64,000 bases of DNA from Psoroptes ovis (GCA_002943765.1 PQWQ01000002.1:2046001-2110000); one strand, 5' to 3'; shown: positions 36,932 to 50,441, counted from the stretch's first letter. Numbers and translations are program-made. The notes: generated from the sequence alone by a model not told the origin.

Positions 36932-37923
36932 TAAGTTTAGTATATGTTATGTGTTTTTGTCCGTTGTCTTCGATTTTTATTTATTATTATTATTATCATG
37001 ATCATTATTATTGTCCCAATTTCATCACATTTTTATCATTATCTGTGTGTAATAAATTTTATAAAAAGAATTTCAATTTAAAATTGAAAAAAATCGAAAA
37101 TTTAAAATTATCAGTAAATTTTATTTTTCACATTCATTCAATCAATGAACATCAAGACACAAAGCATATGATTGATGGATATTTAAGAAAAAAAAAGTAA
37201 ATATCGATTTGAAAATTTTTGAAAAAACGACCTAAAACCTTATAGATTATCCTCAAGCATGAGATTATCACTTATTATAAGACTAATGAAGATTCAAGTG
37301 AAAGTTCATGACACATAACACGAATGAATTCATCATCATTTGAAAAAGGCCGAATTATGTAAAAAACAATCGTCATTTTGTCATGTGTAAATCATTGAAC
37401 AAAATGGTAGATGCACATTGATTAATTTTTCGAAAAGATTTAATTGATAAAGAAAAAAAAGTTATCAGTTATCAGTTATTAGACAATTTTTGAACTTGAA
37501 AATTTGTTTTCATTATCAACAATGAGATCAGACGATTATTAAAAGAATAGAAATGCCCATAATTTGTTCAAGTTTGAGATGTGCACAACAAGTTTTTATA
37601 ATGGTTTTTTTCCATATAATTCTTGGTAAATTAATCAAATTCGAACAATTGAAAAAAAAGAATTTTCAAGAAAATCACCCTTCATTAGAGAATCAAAATT
37701 AATTTTCATTCTTACAATGAATTTAGGTTAGTGATGATGAAGTTATGATTAGGTTATGATGAATAAGGTCACACTTATACACTCAAAATAAAAACACTTA
37801 AAATCAATGGAGATCATTACTTTTAATTGATCATAGATAACAAAAAATGAATAAATAAATAACTATTGATGATGATCAACAGGTTAATTGAAAAATAGAT
37901 ATTTAGAAAAATGTCTAACTTAC

Positions 37924-40900
37924 CGAAGATGTTGATGATGGCGTTGTCGATGATAATAGAGATGATTGCTTTTGTTGTTGCTGTTGATTTTGATGATTTG
38001 AATTCATTGAAAATGGATGAATAAATTTTTTTTGCACAAAATTATCATTCGTATCATTCAATGTTGATTGCTGATTTTTGATACTGATGTTATTATTACA
38101 ATTATTTGTAACAATGTAATTCTCATTGTTATCATCATTAATTTTCGAAAGATGACCAGATAATGGTTGATTTTCACGTATACGTACAACCGACGAATCA
38201 ATTTCTTCAGTAAGAAATTCGACCTTTTTTAAATTGTTGAGCAATATTGATTGACGTAATGATTGATTATCATCATAAAATAGAATACAATAAAAAAATT
38301 AATCAAAATTAGTTAATGGATGGATAGATGAATTCTTTCAATTTTACTTACAGTCGAATGCAATGGTTTGTTAGGACAATGTACACGAACATGTGAAGCA
38401 TCAATCGAAACCGTTTTATTGTTATCTTGTTGTGATTGTTGATGATGATGTTCAAATTTTTCACGAACATTTTCAAATTTAAATTTACGCAATGCATGTA
38501 AGGCTGAATAATTTGGGCTTGTCGGTATCATCGTAGATGTAATTGGTCCAATCATTTCATCAATATCTTTGTATTTACTAATAAAATCATTCAATTCTTT
38601 ATTTTGATCGTTTTGATTTTGATTATTATTATTACTATCACTATTATCATTGTTTCCAATCATTTCATTATTATTATTATCATCATCATTATTGATCATT
38701 TTCGATGATGATTTGATATTATTCAATGGATCGATCAAATTTCTATTTGAATTATTACAATTTTGATGAATATTATTATTATTACTAAAAATCAATGAGT
38801 TACTACTAAGTTTCAAACTAGTCACTTCATTTTCTATTGATATAATTGCATTTTCGATTTCAATTTCATCATTTAAATTATTATCATTTTTTCCATTTAG
38901 ATCATTATTATTGTTATTATTATTACTATTACTATCATCATTATCATTGTTATCATCATGATCATCATCAATAAATGAATCACAACTAATCACTGTGCGA
39001 TTTGATTGGGCACTTGATAAACGTATTGTGAATGTATTGTTATTATCATCATCATCATCGTCTACATTATCATCATCGCCATCATTATTATTTTCTAATG
39101 CATCTTCATACATATCATTGCCATTTTCACTATTTATTGTTGAATTTGATGATGATGATTTAATATTATTCATATTAATTTGGTCAACTATTTTTTCATC
39201 ATTATTATCACAATTATCAATGTATGACATTAAGGACGAAGATGTTGATGCTGATGATGATGATGATCTCGATAATGGCGATGAACGATTTCCATTACTG
39301 TTGCTAAATGATAATGGTTCAGCTGATGCACTACGTCCTAATATTAAATTATTATTATTATAATCATCGTTATTTATATTTTTATTATTATCTAAATTAA
39401 TAACGGTCAACAAATTTATATTATCAACACTTCCTGAATATTGCTGCTGTTGATGAATTGAAGATGATTTTATCAAAGTTGATTGCTGCTGCTGTTGTTG
39501 TTTTAAATGATTTAAACTTGAATCGACACAATCAATTTCAAATGGACTAATTTTTTGTTTATCATTTGCCATTGATGACAATGACGATGTGGATAATGTA
39601 GTTGATGATGATGATTCTTGTTTCCGATTTATGTTTTCATAGTTATTATTATTGAATTTTATTGAAATATTATTGTTATCACGCCGATTAATGGCTATCA
39701 TTGATGATGATTGAACAGTATCTTTGCAAATTAATTGTTGCTGTCCATTTTTTAATGAATTTTCATTTTTCCTGTTTCCATTCATCAATGAAGATGATGA
39801 GGACGACAAAGATGACGACGATGAAGAAGACGATTGTGCAGTTGATGATGTGCCAAATTTGATTTTATTATAATGGGTCGAATCATTATTACTATTAAAT
39901 CTGTTGCTCAACGTTGATGTTGATCGCACTGGTATAACAGGTGCTGATGTAAAACGATTTTTTGTCGTTCTATATGAATTTGTATTACATGTCACATGTG
40001 CATAGCGGTTTTGATTATTATTATTCTTATTTATTGATAAAGATGATGTTGATTGTTGACGATTGCCAATTGGCCTGGAACGGATTCCGTCTCTAATAGT
40101 ATTTATAAATTCTTTGTTTGAGAATGATGAAGAAGACATATCATTAGCTGAAGAATTAAAATCAAAATCATCCGAACCATTCATATTCGTTTGTATTGCT
40201 TGATGACATTTTTGAATGCCAAAAATATGTTTTTTAGGTCGAACTATCAGCATACGTTCAACATTGCAAATAGAACATCGACTTGGATGAACTTCTTGTT
40301 CATCCACGGCATCATTACCATTACAAACATCATTATTAGAATTATTACTATCATCTGAATAAACAGATCTCCTGTCACCATTTTCATGAATATTCTCAAT
40401 ATTATCATTCTTAACTTTATTTGCGTTGGCGTCTGTAATTTTCTCGAAAGATGTTTGTGTTGGTGATGTACTGCGAGAAATCATTTCGATTTCATATTGT
40501 TCACAGTTATCAAATTCACTATTCGATTCATTGTTGCTATTTTTTGTTTTTATCAACGTTTGTTTATTGTTTCGTTTTATTATTATGCACTTTGATGGTT
40601 TTGCTGCAACTTCAGATAATGTTTTCGATAATTTAGCAGCTGATATCAAGGATTGAGTACGAATCGCACGACTTGCATTACTTGTTGAATTATTACCAGA
40701 ATGATGTCGAACGAAACGGCTTGGTTTATTTGTAACGCCATTATAAGTTGAGGTATTCGTTGAATTATTAGCTGATCCAATGCGATAATTATTATTTGTG
40801 CAACTAAGACCATTAGCTAATGATGATGATGATTGAAAATGAATCGGTATTCTGGCGCTAGACATACTTGATAAATTTGGTTTACTTGAAATTCCAGTTA

Positions 40901-41090
40901 TATTTTCAACCGATGACATCAAGGAATTGGTCTTATTAGTATCATTATGATTACCATTGACCAATAAAGTAGTTGATCCTGTTGCCAATGTCGATGCTGT
41001 TGCTCCTGATTTCGATGACTTTATTTTAATTTTGTTTTTGTTACCATTGTTGAATGATGAATAATCTAGACGCGTTTTATTCATGGACAT
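37924..41090 (-). CDS. Large Ser/Asn-rich protein, unidentified, 3' end not found
   Basis: Two exons are visible: 38352-41090 (913 codons from the first Met) and 37924-38223 (exactly 100 codons), joined phase 0 across a 128-bp intron (donor GTAAGT; acceptor AAAAAAG, a weak tract). The second exon ends at another GTAAGT donor, so the protein continues. Most of it is Ser-, Asn- and Asp-rich low complexity with poly-Gln and poly-Ser runs and an acidic block near the middle of exon 1. Ordered islands suggest conserved motifs: AIRTQSLISAAKLSKTLSEV and KCIIIKR; a Cys/His patch RCSICNVERML...KKHIFGIQKCH near 40200-40290; TIRDGIRSRP; ALRKFKFENVREKFEHH; HVRVHCPNKPLHST; and VEFLTEEIDSSVVRIRENQP in exon 2. 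I see no signal peptide, membrane segment or catalytic domain. It looks like a cytoplasmic scaffold, but I do not recognise the family and assign no function. Confidence 0.8.
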
Positions 41091-41164
41091 TTTCTTTTTC
41101 TTATAGTCTTTTTATTTGAAAATTGATTTCCAATTTCGAAGATGTTTATCACGTGATTGCTGCC
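41091..41164 (-). other. 5'UTR part of exon 1 of the Ser/Asn-rich gene, with acceptor
   Basis: Upstream of the start codon the minus strand shows an excellent acceptor (TTTGTCTTTTAG) ending at 41165. The first coding exon therefore probably has a spliced 5'UTR of 74 bases before the ATG. Confidence 0.5.
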
Positions 41165-42224
41165 CTAAAAGACAAACAAGAAACAATTAATAATGTGCCA
41201 TCTATCATCGAAATATTCAAGTTTATTTTTTCAACAAAAAAAAATTAAATTTTTCCCATGATTTTTGCTTGAAAATTAAAATTATTGCTCAACTAACATT
41301 TAACAAAAAACCACTAATAAGGTAAAATCCATTTATTGAATTATGGAAAATGATTATTATTCACATCATTGAAATCGTTCATTGTGAACAATAAGCAACA
41401 GGGCATCGAAATTTGGTCATGTAGACCAATATAATGCAACCAAGAGACAATGGTACAAAATAAATTATTCTTTGTGTCATAATAATAGCAACAGCATTGC
41501 AAATAATAATAATGATTAAATAAATAAACAATTTGATGTTTATGAATAATAATAATAATAACAATGATTCTAAGCTTATGATCTAAATCTATAGGGAAAA
41601 TAAACAAACAATCTTCCATTTTAGTTTCGGAAGAAATTTTACTTTGAAATACAATAATCGTAACATATTATAATATATTCATTTGATTCATTGTTATTAA
41701 TAATTCAAAATGTATTATATTATTTAGATATTCATGTCTTGTATACAAATGAATGTATGAATGATAATATTAATCATAATAATTGAAATGTAGAGACAAA
41801 ATTCAAACACTATTTTGTTAGTCAATCGTAGCTGCTTTAGATTTTAACAAATTTCAAAGCTAATACCTCTAAGATACTATTAATAGGTGAAATACAAATA
41901 ATTGAAAATCGAAGCAAGTTGTTGATACATATTTAATCAATATGAATTTTCAAAATTATTTTTGTAAATTATTTGTCCTTGATCATAAATCTATTAATAC
42001 TTAAAATTTGTTTCTTTAATTATTTGAAACAAAACACATTGAAAGCAAGCGAGAAAATCGATATATTAATTTATCAATTTACATATTTTCATTGATTTCA
42101 TTTCAAATAATTCTTTTCATTTTTCAATTCGTAAAAAAACACAAATTGAAATTTTTATTATTTATTATCATCATTAAGTATTAATAGAAAATTATTTTTT
42201 TACTTTCTTTTTTCAATTATTTAC

Positions 42225-42330
42225 CTTTGAAATTCGTTCAATATTCAAGGTTACACAGCTAACGGCTAATAAACAATGACTGCGTTTGATCACAATTGAT
42301 CGGTTAATGAAAATGATTAATTTTGGCTCT
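42225..42330 (-). other. Possible 5'UTR exon of the Ser/Asn-rich gene
   Basis: A segment with less simple sequence ends in CAAAG followed by GTAAATAA, a plausible donor for the acceptor at 41165 and implying an intron of about 1.06 kb. The upstream limit is not defined; 42330 is only where the low-repeat sequence fades. Confidence 0.3.
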
Positions 42331-45300
42331 CAAGATGGACAAATTGAAAAAATATTTTTATCAATGCTTTGTATGGATTGTTGAAGATTGCGATTGAATT
42401 GTTGTTTTGGTTTTTATATTTAGGGTATTTGCACCAAAATTCAAATTTAAAATCAAAATATATCACCAAGAAAAATCAGAAAAAATTGAAAATACAACTA
42501 TTGCAAATTTTCAAATCACTATTTGCTTTGGTTGGTAAAAATTTATCACAAACAAATATCTATTCTTTAGATTCTTCTCAGCAATATTGAAAATCACATT
42601 TGAAATAATAATTCACAAAAATATTGAGATTATCAAAGTTTTAAATAAAATTAAATTTGTAAAATGTATTTTTTTCAATTTTTATTTCTAATTTAAATCA
42701 AACCAAATGACAAACAGAGTGTGACACGATGCTATATTTTCTATTTTTTTTCAAATGAATTTTTCTATTTTAAATAAAATCAACAAAAACCAAAATATCG
42801 TCCTCGACATTCGACAATTTTAATCTGAAATGAAAAAATTTTCATTTTCGAAAAAAATGAAGAAATAACATTTTCCATCGGAAACTAACATCATTCGGAA
42901 TTGGGAGAAAATCATTTAAATTTAAAAATTTTCAACAGAATTTATTATTATTTAATCATCATCATATTAATGAATGCTATAACAGAATTACTTGGCAATC
43001 GTATATGGTAACCTCATACATTTCATATGTTCATTTCTTAAAACGATATATTTCATCGACATTTTGCATTATATCTGTATGGTATGCAAACATAAATATG
43101 TTGATGTACACCCATTGATTCTATGGAGAAAAATTTATAAAAAAATTGAACATTATGTTTTAATTTTTTTTATTCACAAAAAAAACTTAATAAATCTTTG
43201 AGCATAATGATATTGTAATAACAATAATCATAATTTGTCTGTATTTCATCATAATTTACAAGAAAGAACAAATAGATAAGTGTTTTATGAATATGTAAAT
43301 TCGAAGAAAGAGAACAAAAAAAAGTGTGGGAAAGAACCAAAAAGAAGGGGTTGAATTTTGGCTAAGAATTTGAAAATTCTTTGAATGTCTAAAATGATTG
43401 TTTTCTATTCAATTCTTTTCATTTGATGATCATAGCCAACGGTATTTCACAACAATAAAATGCCGATTTCTAAATTTTCCGTAGAAATTCAAATTGTATG
43501 GCTAAAATGGATTAAAAATTCATCACGAGATTTTGTAAATTGTGAATTGCAAAAGTTATGAGAAGAATTTAAATTATATTTTAAGCAGCATGTTTTAAAA
43601 ATAAAATTCAAGCCAAAATGTTCCTTAACAATAAATTAAATTGAATTGAATTCACATTTCAACTCGAAATCAAATCAAATCAATCATCCATCCAATCAAT
43701 TTTCAATCAATTAGAATATTTTATAATTTTTTTTCCTTCAAACTCAATCATTCATTGTTCCAATTTATTCATTATTTTCTGGGATTCCAGATGATATATT
43801 GCAAACCAAAATTCAATAATGATAATTTGTCAATTGCAATTCACGTATAAATGTATTTCGTATTCACATTTTGCAATAATACACGCACATGTTTTGTGCG
43901 TGTGTGTGGGTTGAATTGATGATTTTCATTTCTTTTTGGATGATGAATATTTTAAAATAAGTAAAAGTATTTCTTTTTTTTTTTGTTTTTTATTTGAACT
44001 ATTTGCTAATATTATTTCCATTATATTTCTTATAATAAAGCATCGCCAGAATACTTGCTTTGAATATTTTCTCATTTTTCTTCTTCACGAACAAATAAAT
44101 GAATTAAATCATTTTCTATGATAAATTTACATTTATTTGTTAAAACATTCATTATCAATTTAAAAAAAACTGATATGCATTTGAATACGTAACGGCAGCA
44201 AACATCCATCCAATTCATTCAAAACGAAATCACTGCACATATATTCAACACAAATGCTTTTCCTGGTGCGCAGACAAGAAAAGAATATGAATATATTTAA
44301 TTTTAAGATTATGATGAACAAAGAACAACAACAGTTGTTCGTTGTTGCACATTTAAATGGTATGCAGGAACTAAATTTAGCCTCAAAAGAAAAAAGCAAA
44401 ATGAAATAATAATTTTATTTTACATTCATTCACTCATTCCTTCATTCAAAATTCAATGATTTTTGATGCCAAAATATTTGAATGTGAATTGAAGAAAAAA
44501 ATCTCAATTTCGTTTTGTCGAAGAAAATGGAAAATAATTTTTTTAAAAACTCGTATCCACATTACTTTTAAAATACACATTGAAACACAATACCCATGAA
44601 TATATCATGAACATGAACATGTTTCGGTGCATAAAATGCACTGTTAATCAATGAAAAAATTATGAATTTGAATCAAAATCATAATTATCAAAAAACTGTG
44701 ACAAATTCGACGGGAAAATACAAGAAATTCAATCAGATTTTCGAATGAATCAGAATAAAAGGGATGGATGAGACGAGACTTGCAAATTTGATCATTTTTC
44801 TATGCTGAAAAACAAACAAATAAACACTTGAAACGTATCAAATTCTCTCGAGTTAATGTACAGGATTTTAACGTAAAAATATTAACTTTTGAATGTGATT
44901 TCAATAATTGAATATTATTGTTATTACATTAATATCGCTAAATCATTTCAATTTATTCATTCATTTGATTATTATCATTCAAGTGATTGTTAATATTTTT
45001 TTCCTGTTGAATTGTTTGTTTATTTAAAGATATTTTCCAGATGTTTTTGTTTGTTCGATGAAGAAAAAAATGAACACTTTAACCTTGGATTTTAGTTTGT
45101 TTATTTGAAAAATATATTAATGAATATAAATTTAATAAATAAATGAATAAACAAAGAAAAATAAAGAGGAAAAAATAACGGGATTTGATTTGAAACTTGT
45201 GAATCATCGTCGTACATCTTCAATGAAATATGAGTTCAAAATTTGAAAAATAAAATTCATTAACCTTTGATGGATTATTATTGAAATTTTGCTTTTTTCC

Positions 45301-45767
45301 CTGTTTAGTTTTGAAATTCATACCTTTTATCCATATGAAATGTCATAATGTAATGCAATAAATAAATTGAATTAATAAATGAGAGAAAATGAATCATTTT
45401 TCTTTGATAAATTTTATTTATAAAATCTTCTATTTATTCAATTTTACAACATGATATATTACATAATAGAATTAATTCGTTATTGTCATCATTGTTGTTA
45501 AATTAAAACATAAATTCATATGAAAATTTATATCAATAAACAAAATTGTTGAAGGGTTATAATTTTTAAAAAATTTATTTTCCTAGAATTTGTCATTTCA
45601 TATTTAAACATGATGGATTGTCTATGTAATAATGATGAAGATTTATTGATATTAGTTTTGTTGTAAAACAATGAAATATTTCAATTAACCAATCGTAATT
45701 TGTAATGATGTATGAATATTCTCTATTCAATTTGAAAGGAATTTTTGGAATTTCTTGATCTGATGAG

Positions 45768-45773
45768 TTTATT
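45768..45773 (-). terminator. Candidate polyadenylation signal of MBTPS1
   Basis: AATAAA on the minus strand, about 53 bases after the stop codon. Other AATAAA motifs are common in this AT-rich DNA. Confidence 0.35.
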
Positions 45774-45825
45774 CAATTTCGATTAATTAACGACAACGAA
45801 CTTTAAAATATTTTTTTTTTAAATT

Positions 45826-48800
45826 TCATGAACGCTGAAAACGTTGAAATCGTAAAGATGATATTAATAAGAGTATTGACGATAAAAATCGTCGTTTTAT
45901 TAGAAATTTTTTCAATAATAATGATATTATTATGAGTATTATGATTATAATCATATAGAATGAATATTTTGAATAATTTTGAGATGATATATTGATATTT
46001 TGTTCATCATCATAGTTATTGATTAATTTTTCAATTTTTTCATTTGGCCAATCATTTGTTTCTTTATTTCCGTTCTCTAATAATTGGAAATTATTTTTAC
46101 TATTCGACTGCGATGGTTCATAGAATAATTTTTCATTCCAAATAATATCATTTGATAATGATAGTTGTGGAATTGATGGTAATTCACTTTCATTACTTAT
46201 ATTCAGAATGTAAGGTTTCTCATAAACCATTTTAGCACATTCACTTATTGATTTATAATGCAAAGGGTCATCATTTGTGATTACTTTTGAATATTTATGC
46301 AATTGATTTGCATCGAAACGTTTTGGTTTCTCAGTATTTTTTGCATTATTATTGCTGTTATTCAAATTGAAGTGGTGGACAATAAAATTTTCAATGTGTG
46401 ATTGAACGTCATTAATTTTATCATTGGAATTAGATTTTTTATCGTTATTCTCCATAAATGTTGGCATTTGACCAGTCGTTACAAATTGCAATAATGCATC
46501 TAACATCCAAAAACAATTTTTTTGTTGATGTGCTTGATCTAAGCAATTGGAATCACCATATATTGAAAATCTTCCGGATTTACGATTCGACAAATCTCTA
46601 TGTATACCAAGTATAGTGGCTATTGCCTTCTTTTTCTTTTTTTCTTTATTATTGTTTTCACTAGCATTTATTAGAATTTCAAAACCTTGATCATTCAATT
46701 CACGTTGTAAAACGATGAAATCTTTTTTAGGATAATCAATAATACTTGTACCAGATGCATAATACATTTCATGAGATCCGATTCGAAATTGTCCTTCAAA
46801 TATTTGACTGCCCAAAGTTATATTCCAATTAGCCAATAAATCATTCAATGCTGGAATGTTTGATCCACCGGTTACAGGTAACCACCATTGTCTTGTATTT
46901 TCATCAAAAAATTTAATTTTTTTCATAACATCAACATTATACCATTCAGCAAAAATTATCACAGATAAACCATTCTCATAATAATCTTCCTTTAATTTTA
47001 CAATTTCTTCTGGGAAAAATTCTTCTTCAGTATCAACAATCAATAGTGTACCGTATTGCTTTGCATCAAAACAAGTGAATGGTTCACCTAATACTTCTAC
47101 ATAATAGCCAATTGATCGAAGATGCTGATATAATTCTCGAAAATTAGTGCTGAAATTCAGAAAAAAGATATTCAATGATTTGAATGAAATGCAATAAAAA
47201 TCTTACTGAATATGATCTGCATTCCAATCTAATGGATCATAGTTGATTTGAAGATTATCTCGAGGAAAATAACCAGGCGGATAACGCAAGTTATGAAATT
47301 GATCCCATAATATTCTTTTATTTCTTGGTGGTGTTGGTATAATTTTGACTTTTAATGGCAGAATCAATTCACTAGTTATTGTATTATTATCTTCGTGTTC
47401 TGTGTACGATTCCACCATGAGAGAGATGTGACCGCTCGCAATACCTTCCCAATTAGAAGCTGAATTTGAAACTGACAAATGCAAAGCTATCCATCCAGAC
47501 CATGGCCATAATATTTTACTATAGGAAATGGCAACATCCAAATAATTTCCATTGTAACCAATGTAAGGATGCCATTTTGGACGATTTTTGATGAATCCAG
47601 AAACACTCATTCCATTTAAAATGGTCACATTGACAATGATTGGGATAGATGAATAATATAATGGCTGACTACAAAATGGCCACATGTATGGACAATCAGT
47701 GAAATCAATATAATTAGGGAATAATGATGCTTGTGGTTTATATGATCGTAATGTTTGATAAGTTTTGATGAGATCAAGTTTACCCGCTCCTTGTTCAAAA
47801 ATTGGGACATTAGGTAGTCGATTGGCAGAATGAATTAATGCTTGTTTCATGCTTCCTGGATTAATCACATTTCCCATTTGAAGGACACCACTCTTCAGCA
47901 AAGTTATGACACCAGCAACAACTGGTGAAGCAACTGATGTACCCGACAAGACACGACATCCACCATTAAGATTGGATCCACGAACATATGCTCCATAAGT
48001 AACAATATCAGGTTTGACTCTGCCATAACCTTTGGGTAATTCCCAAGTTGTCATACCACGAGAAGAAAATCTTGCTATTTTATCATCAAAATCGATTCCG
48101 CCCACGCCGATCACATCCAATTGATCTGCAGGATTATTCAATGTACCGTAAAGTGGACCATCATTACCGATGGCGGAAACCATTATAACATTGTTAGCAG
48201 TCAATTCCCATACTTTATCAACAAATGGAATGTCCATAAAATCTGAACCACCAATACTTAAATTGAGAATGTCAATTTTTTTCATTATGGCATAATTGAA
48301 TGCATCTAAAAACCAAGACGTATAAGATACTTGTTTATTCGTGAATACACGGAATATATAAAGATCAGCATCAGGTGCAAAACCAAGACATTCTTGATTA
48401 CTCGCAATAACTCCAGCTACAAATGTTCCATGACCAAGATCGTCATCGGGTGATTTTTCGTTGGTCCAATTTATTCGTTCTTTTATGTTTTTAAAATGTT
48501 TATGATTAGAAGACAATCCAGTATCGAAAATAGCGATTCTAACACCTTTGCCAGTTATTCCTAATTTCCATAATTTATCTGCTTTAAGTACACTAGTTAT
48601 TTGTTGTGGTATTGCACGCAATAATTTTCTATTGATAAATGCTTTATCATCAAAATTGATATCACTATATTTTTTATTCTCGATATGAGAGATATTTACA
48701 AAATTTAATTTGAGAATGATTTTTCTATTTGGAATCACATTTTTTACATAAGGATGGTTTTTGATATTTTCGACAATTAAATTGGATGGAATCGATGATG

Positions 48801-49152
48801 TATTTGATAACCGAATCACATCAAAATCATTTGGATATCTATTCAAATCATTCAAATGTGATTTAATTAGCCAATTATCAGGAAGAATTTTTAGCTTACT
48901 CAGAGATGCATTAATAAAATTAAATCTTGATGATGACTTGTGAAAATTTCTAAATGTTATCAAAAATTCTATCAAGTGAAAAATATTAATTGTAAAATGA
49001 TAGAGATTACAATAAAATATTCAAATGAAATTACCATCTTCAACAGTATAACTTTTGAATTTATATGAATCAAAAATACCACAGATAAATAATTTACAAG
49101 TGATCAAAATATAAATCAATAAAAAATTTGTTAAATAAATTGTGCTAAACAT
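45826..49152 (-). CDS. MBTPS1: Membrane-bound transcription factor site-1 protease (S1P / SKI-1)
   Basis: Three exons, 49035-49152, 47207-48968 and 45826-47149, with introns of 66 and 57 bp and matching phases, give 1067 residues (human about 1052). S1P is a subtilisin-type serine protease of the Golgi that makes the first cut of SREBP and ATF6. Exon 1 encodes a hydrophobic signal peptide (about residues 4-27). The propeptide ends at a self-processing site RKLL (about 153-156) followed by RAIPQQ, as in the human RRLL-RAIP. The catalytic Asp is in IFDTG (188), His in GHGTFVAG (219), the oxyanion Asn in NDGPLYG (308) and Ser in SGTSVASP (384). The C-terminal part keeps DPLDWN, TNFRELYQHLRS, FTCFDAKQYGTLL and GDSNCLDQAH, then a membrane segment (FYMIIIIILIIISLLL) and a basic tail. 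The intact frame argues for a functional gene. Confidence 0.97.
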
Positions 49153-49736
49153 TTTGGAGATTATATTTGATTAAATTAATTTGAAACTTTTTCCTTTCCA
49201 TCTTCCCCAAACTTCTAATTCAGAATCTAAGAATCTTCAAAAATTTTTCAAAACAAAAACATGTGATTGTCCGTAAAAATATTTTTTTTTTTCGGAAGGA
49301 AAAATTCACAAACGATAGGACGAAAAAAATTTCAAGTTTTTTTTCCAAAATTTTCAATTTTACTTTTACTTTCAAATAATTTATCATTTCCGAATCTAAT
49401 TTACGTCCTCAATAAAAATACGAAAGAACAAAAAACTTGCAATCCTTTACGTTTTTAAATATCTTTTTAGTGCATTAGACTATTTTCTATTGAAATGTTT
49501 TGGTTACGCTTGAAATACATTTTGTCATAATTTTTCATACCATTTTTTTTTTTTTGATATCCTTTCAAAATCAAAAACAAAGATTAATTGCATATGACAT
49601 TGGTCGAAAATGGATTATAAGATTTGAAAAATTTCAAGAAAAGCTTTATTATGTTTTTCAGTTTAATTGGAACATTGTTTCCATAAATATCTATTCGAAT
49701 GTCTTTGAAATTGTTATTATTTAACAATCAATAACA
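49153..49736. promoter_or_regulatory. Shared divergent spacer between MBTPS1 and SOD
   Basis: 584 bp between the start codons of two genes transcribed away from each other, so it must hold the 5'UTRs and promoters of both unless a distal promoter exists. It is AT-rich with T/A tracts, and I see no clear TATA or initiator. Open frames at 49267-49458 and 49500-49724 look like chance. Confidence 0.5.
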
Positions 49737-50441
49737 ATGGCTAATAGACGAAAAGTGTTCAATCATTATTTAATTTTTATTTGTTTTATAATCTTTATAA
49801 TATTTATCAATAATTCTAATCCAACCAATTTGCCAACGTTTGAAGATCTTGATATTAAAGATTTGGATATTGATACGAATCTTGAATTCGAACCAGATGC
49901 AGGCATAACAAACAATGTAGCTGGAATTTCTCAACCTGTCTCAGCATTAACTGGTTTAGATAAAGATCATGGATCATTGATGATCAAAGCTGTGGCTGTT
50001 ATACGTGGTCAAGTGAATGGTATTGTTCGTCTGATACAAGTTGGCAATGGCCCAGTATTAGTAACTGGCATCGTTAAAGGATTATATCCATTGTCTAAAC
50101 ATGGTTTTCACGTACACGAATATCGAGTAACTGGCATGGATTGCGAAAGTGCCGGCGAACATTATAATCCAACCAATGAAATTCATGGATCACCATTTTC
50201 ATTAAAATCACATGTCGGTGATTTCGGTAACCTGTTAGCTGATGGTCTGGGCATTAGCCGATTTCAAGTGACGAATCCGAAATTGACATTACGTGGAAAA
50301 CACAGCGTACTAGAACGTTCATTAGTCATACATCAACGTCCCGATGATTTAGGGTTGGGTTTCAATCACGAAAGTCGTAAATCAGGTAATTCAGGTGGCA
50401 GACTTGGCTGTGGTACAATAAAATTCGTAAGCATCGGTTAA
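49737..50441 (+). CDS. SOD: Secreted or membrane-anchored Cu/Zn superoxide dismutase
   Basis: A single-exon gene of 234 residues. It converts superoxide to oxygen and hydrogen peroxide. A hydrophobic N-terminus (about residues 11-25, LIFICFIIFIIFI) after a short basic start indicates entry into the secretory route as a signal peptide or anchor, followed by an acidic linker (35-60). The SOD domain starts near 80. The metal ligands are present: H125 and H127 in GFHVHEY, H142 in GEHYNP, H150 in IHGSP, H159 and D162 in SHVGDFGN, and H199 in VIHQRPDD. The disulphide pair is C136 and C225, and the guiding Arg is R222 in GGRLGCG. The loop after GFHVHEY lacks the usual Gly-Asp. All catalytic residues are intact. 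It is an extracellular-type SOD, not the cytosolic SOD1. It starts 584 bp from MBTPS1, in the opposite direction. Confidence 0.95.
   Translation: MANRRKVFNHYLIFICFIIFIIFINNSNPTNLPTFEDLDIKDLDIDTNLEFEPDAGITNNVAGISQPVSALTGLDKDHGSLMIKAVAVIRGQVNGIVRLIQVGNGPVLVTGIVKGLYPLSKHGFHVHEYRVTGMDCESAGEHYNPTNEIHGSPFSLKSHVGDFGNLLADGLGISRFQVTNPKLTLRGKHSVLERSLVIHQRPDDLGLGFNHESRKSGNSGGRLGCGTIKFVSIG

Larger units (their letters stand above)
24450..37923. other. 13.5-kb AT-rich stretch without a firm gene
   Basis: Lies between the FHOD start and the last visible exon of the Ser/Asn-rich gene, both on the minus strand. It must contain the FHOD promoter and, because the second exon of the Ser/Asn-rich gene ends at a GTAAGT donor, probably the remaining exons of that gene. 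It holds poly-A runs (27683-27702, 34722-34750), (AAGC)n near 24750, (CA)13 at 36906-36931, AGAG runs near 27862 and 36081, a G+C-rich island at 28.68-28.83 kb and a possible terminal exon at 34130-34234. Nothing else was convincing. Confidence 0.55.
41165..45825. other. Non-coding interval between the Ser/Asn-rich gene and MBTPS1
   Basis: AT-rich. It contains the probable 5'UTR intron and promoter of the Ser/Asn-rich gene at its left and the MBTPS1 3'UTR at its right. At 43881-43903 an 8-bp perfect inverted repeat (ACACGCAC / GTGCGTGT, 7-base loop) could form a hairpin. I see no further coding. Confidence 0.5.

Noticed and set aside
38995..39363. 122-codon plus-strand frame
   Set aside because: Antisense shadow of the Ser/Asp-rich exon 38352-41090, whose minus-strand frame is far longer and spliced.
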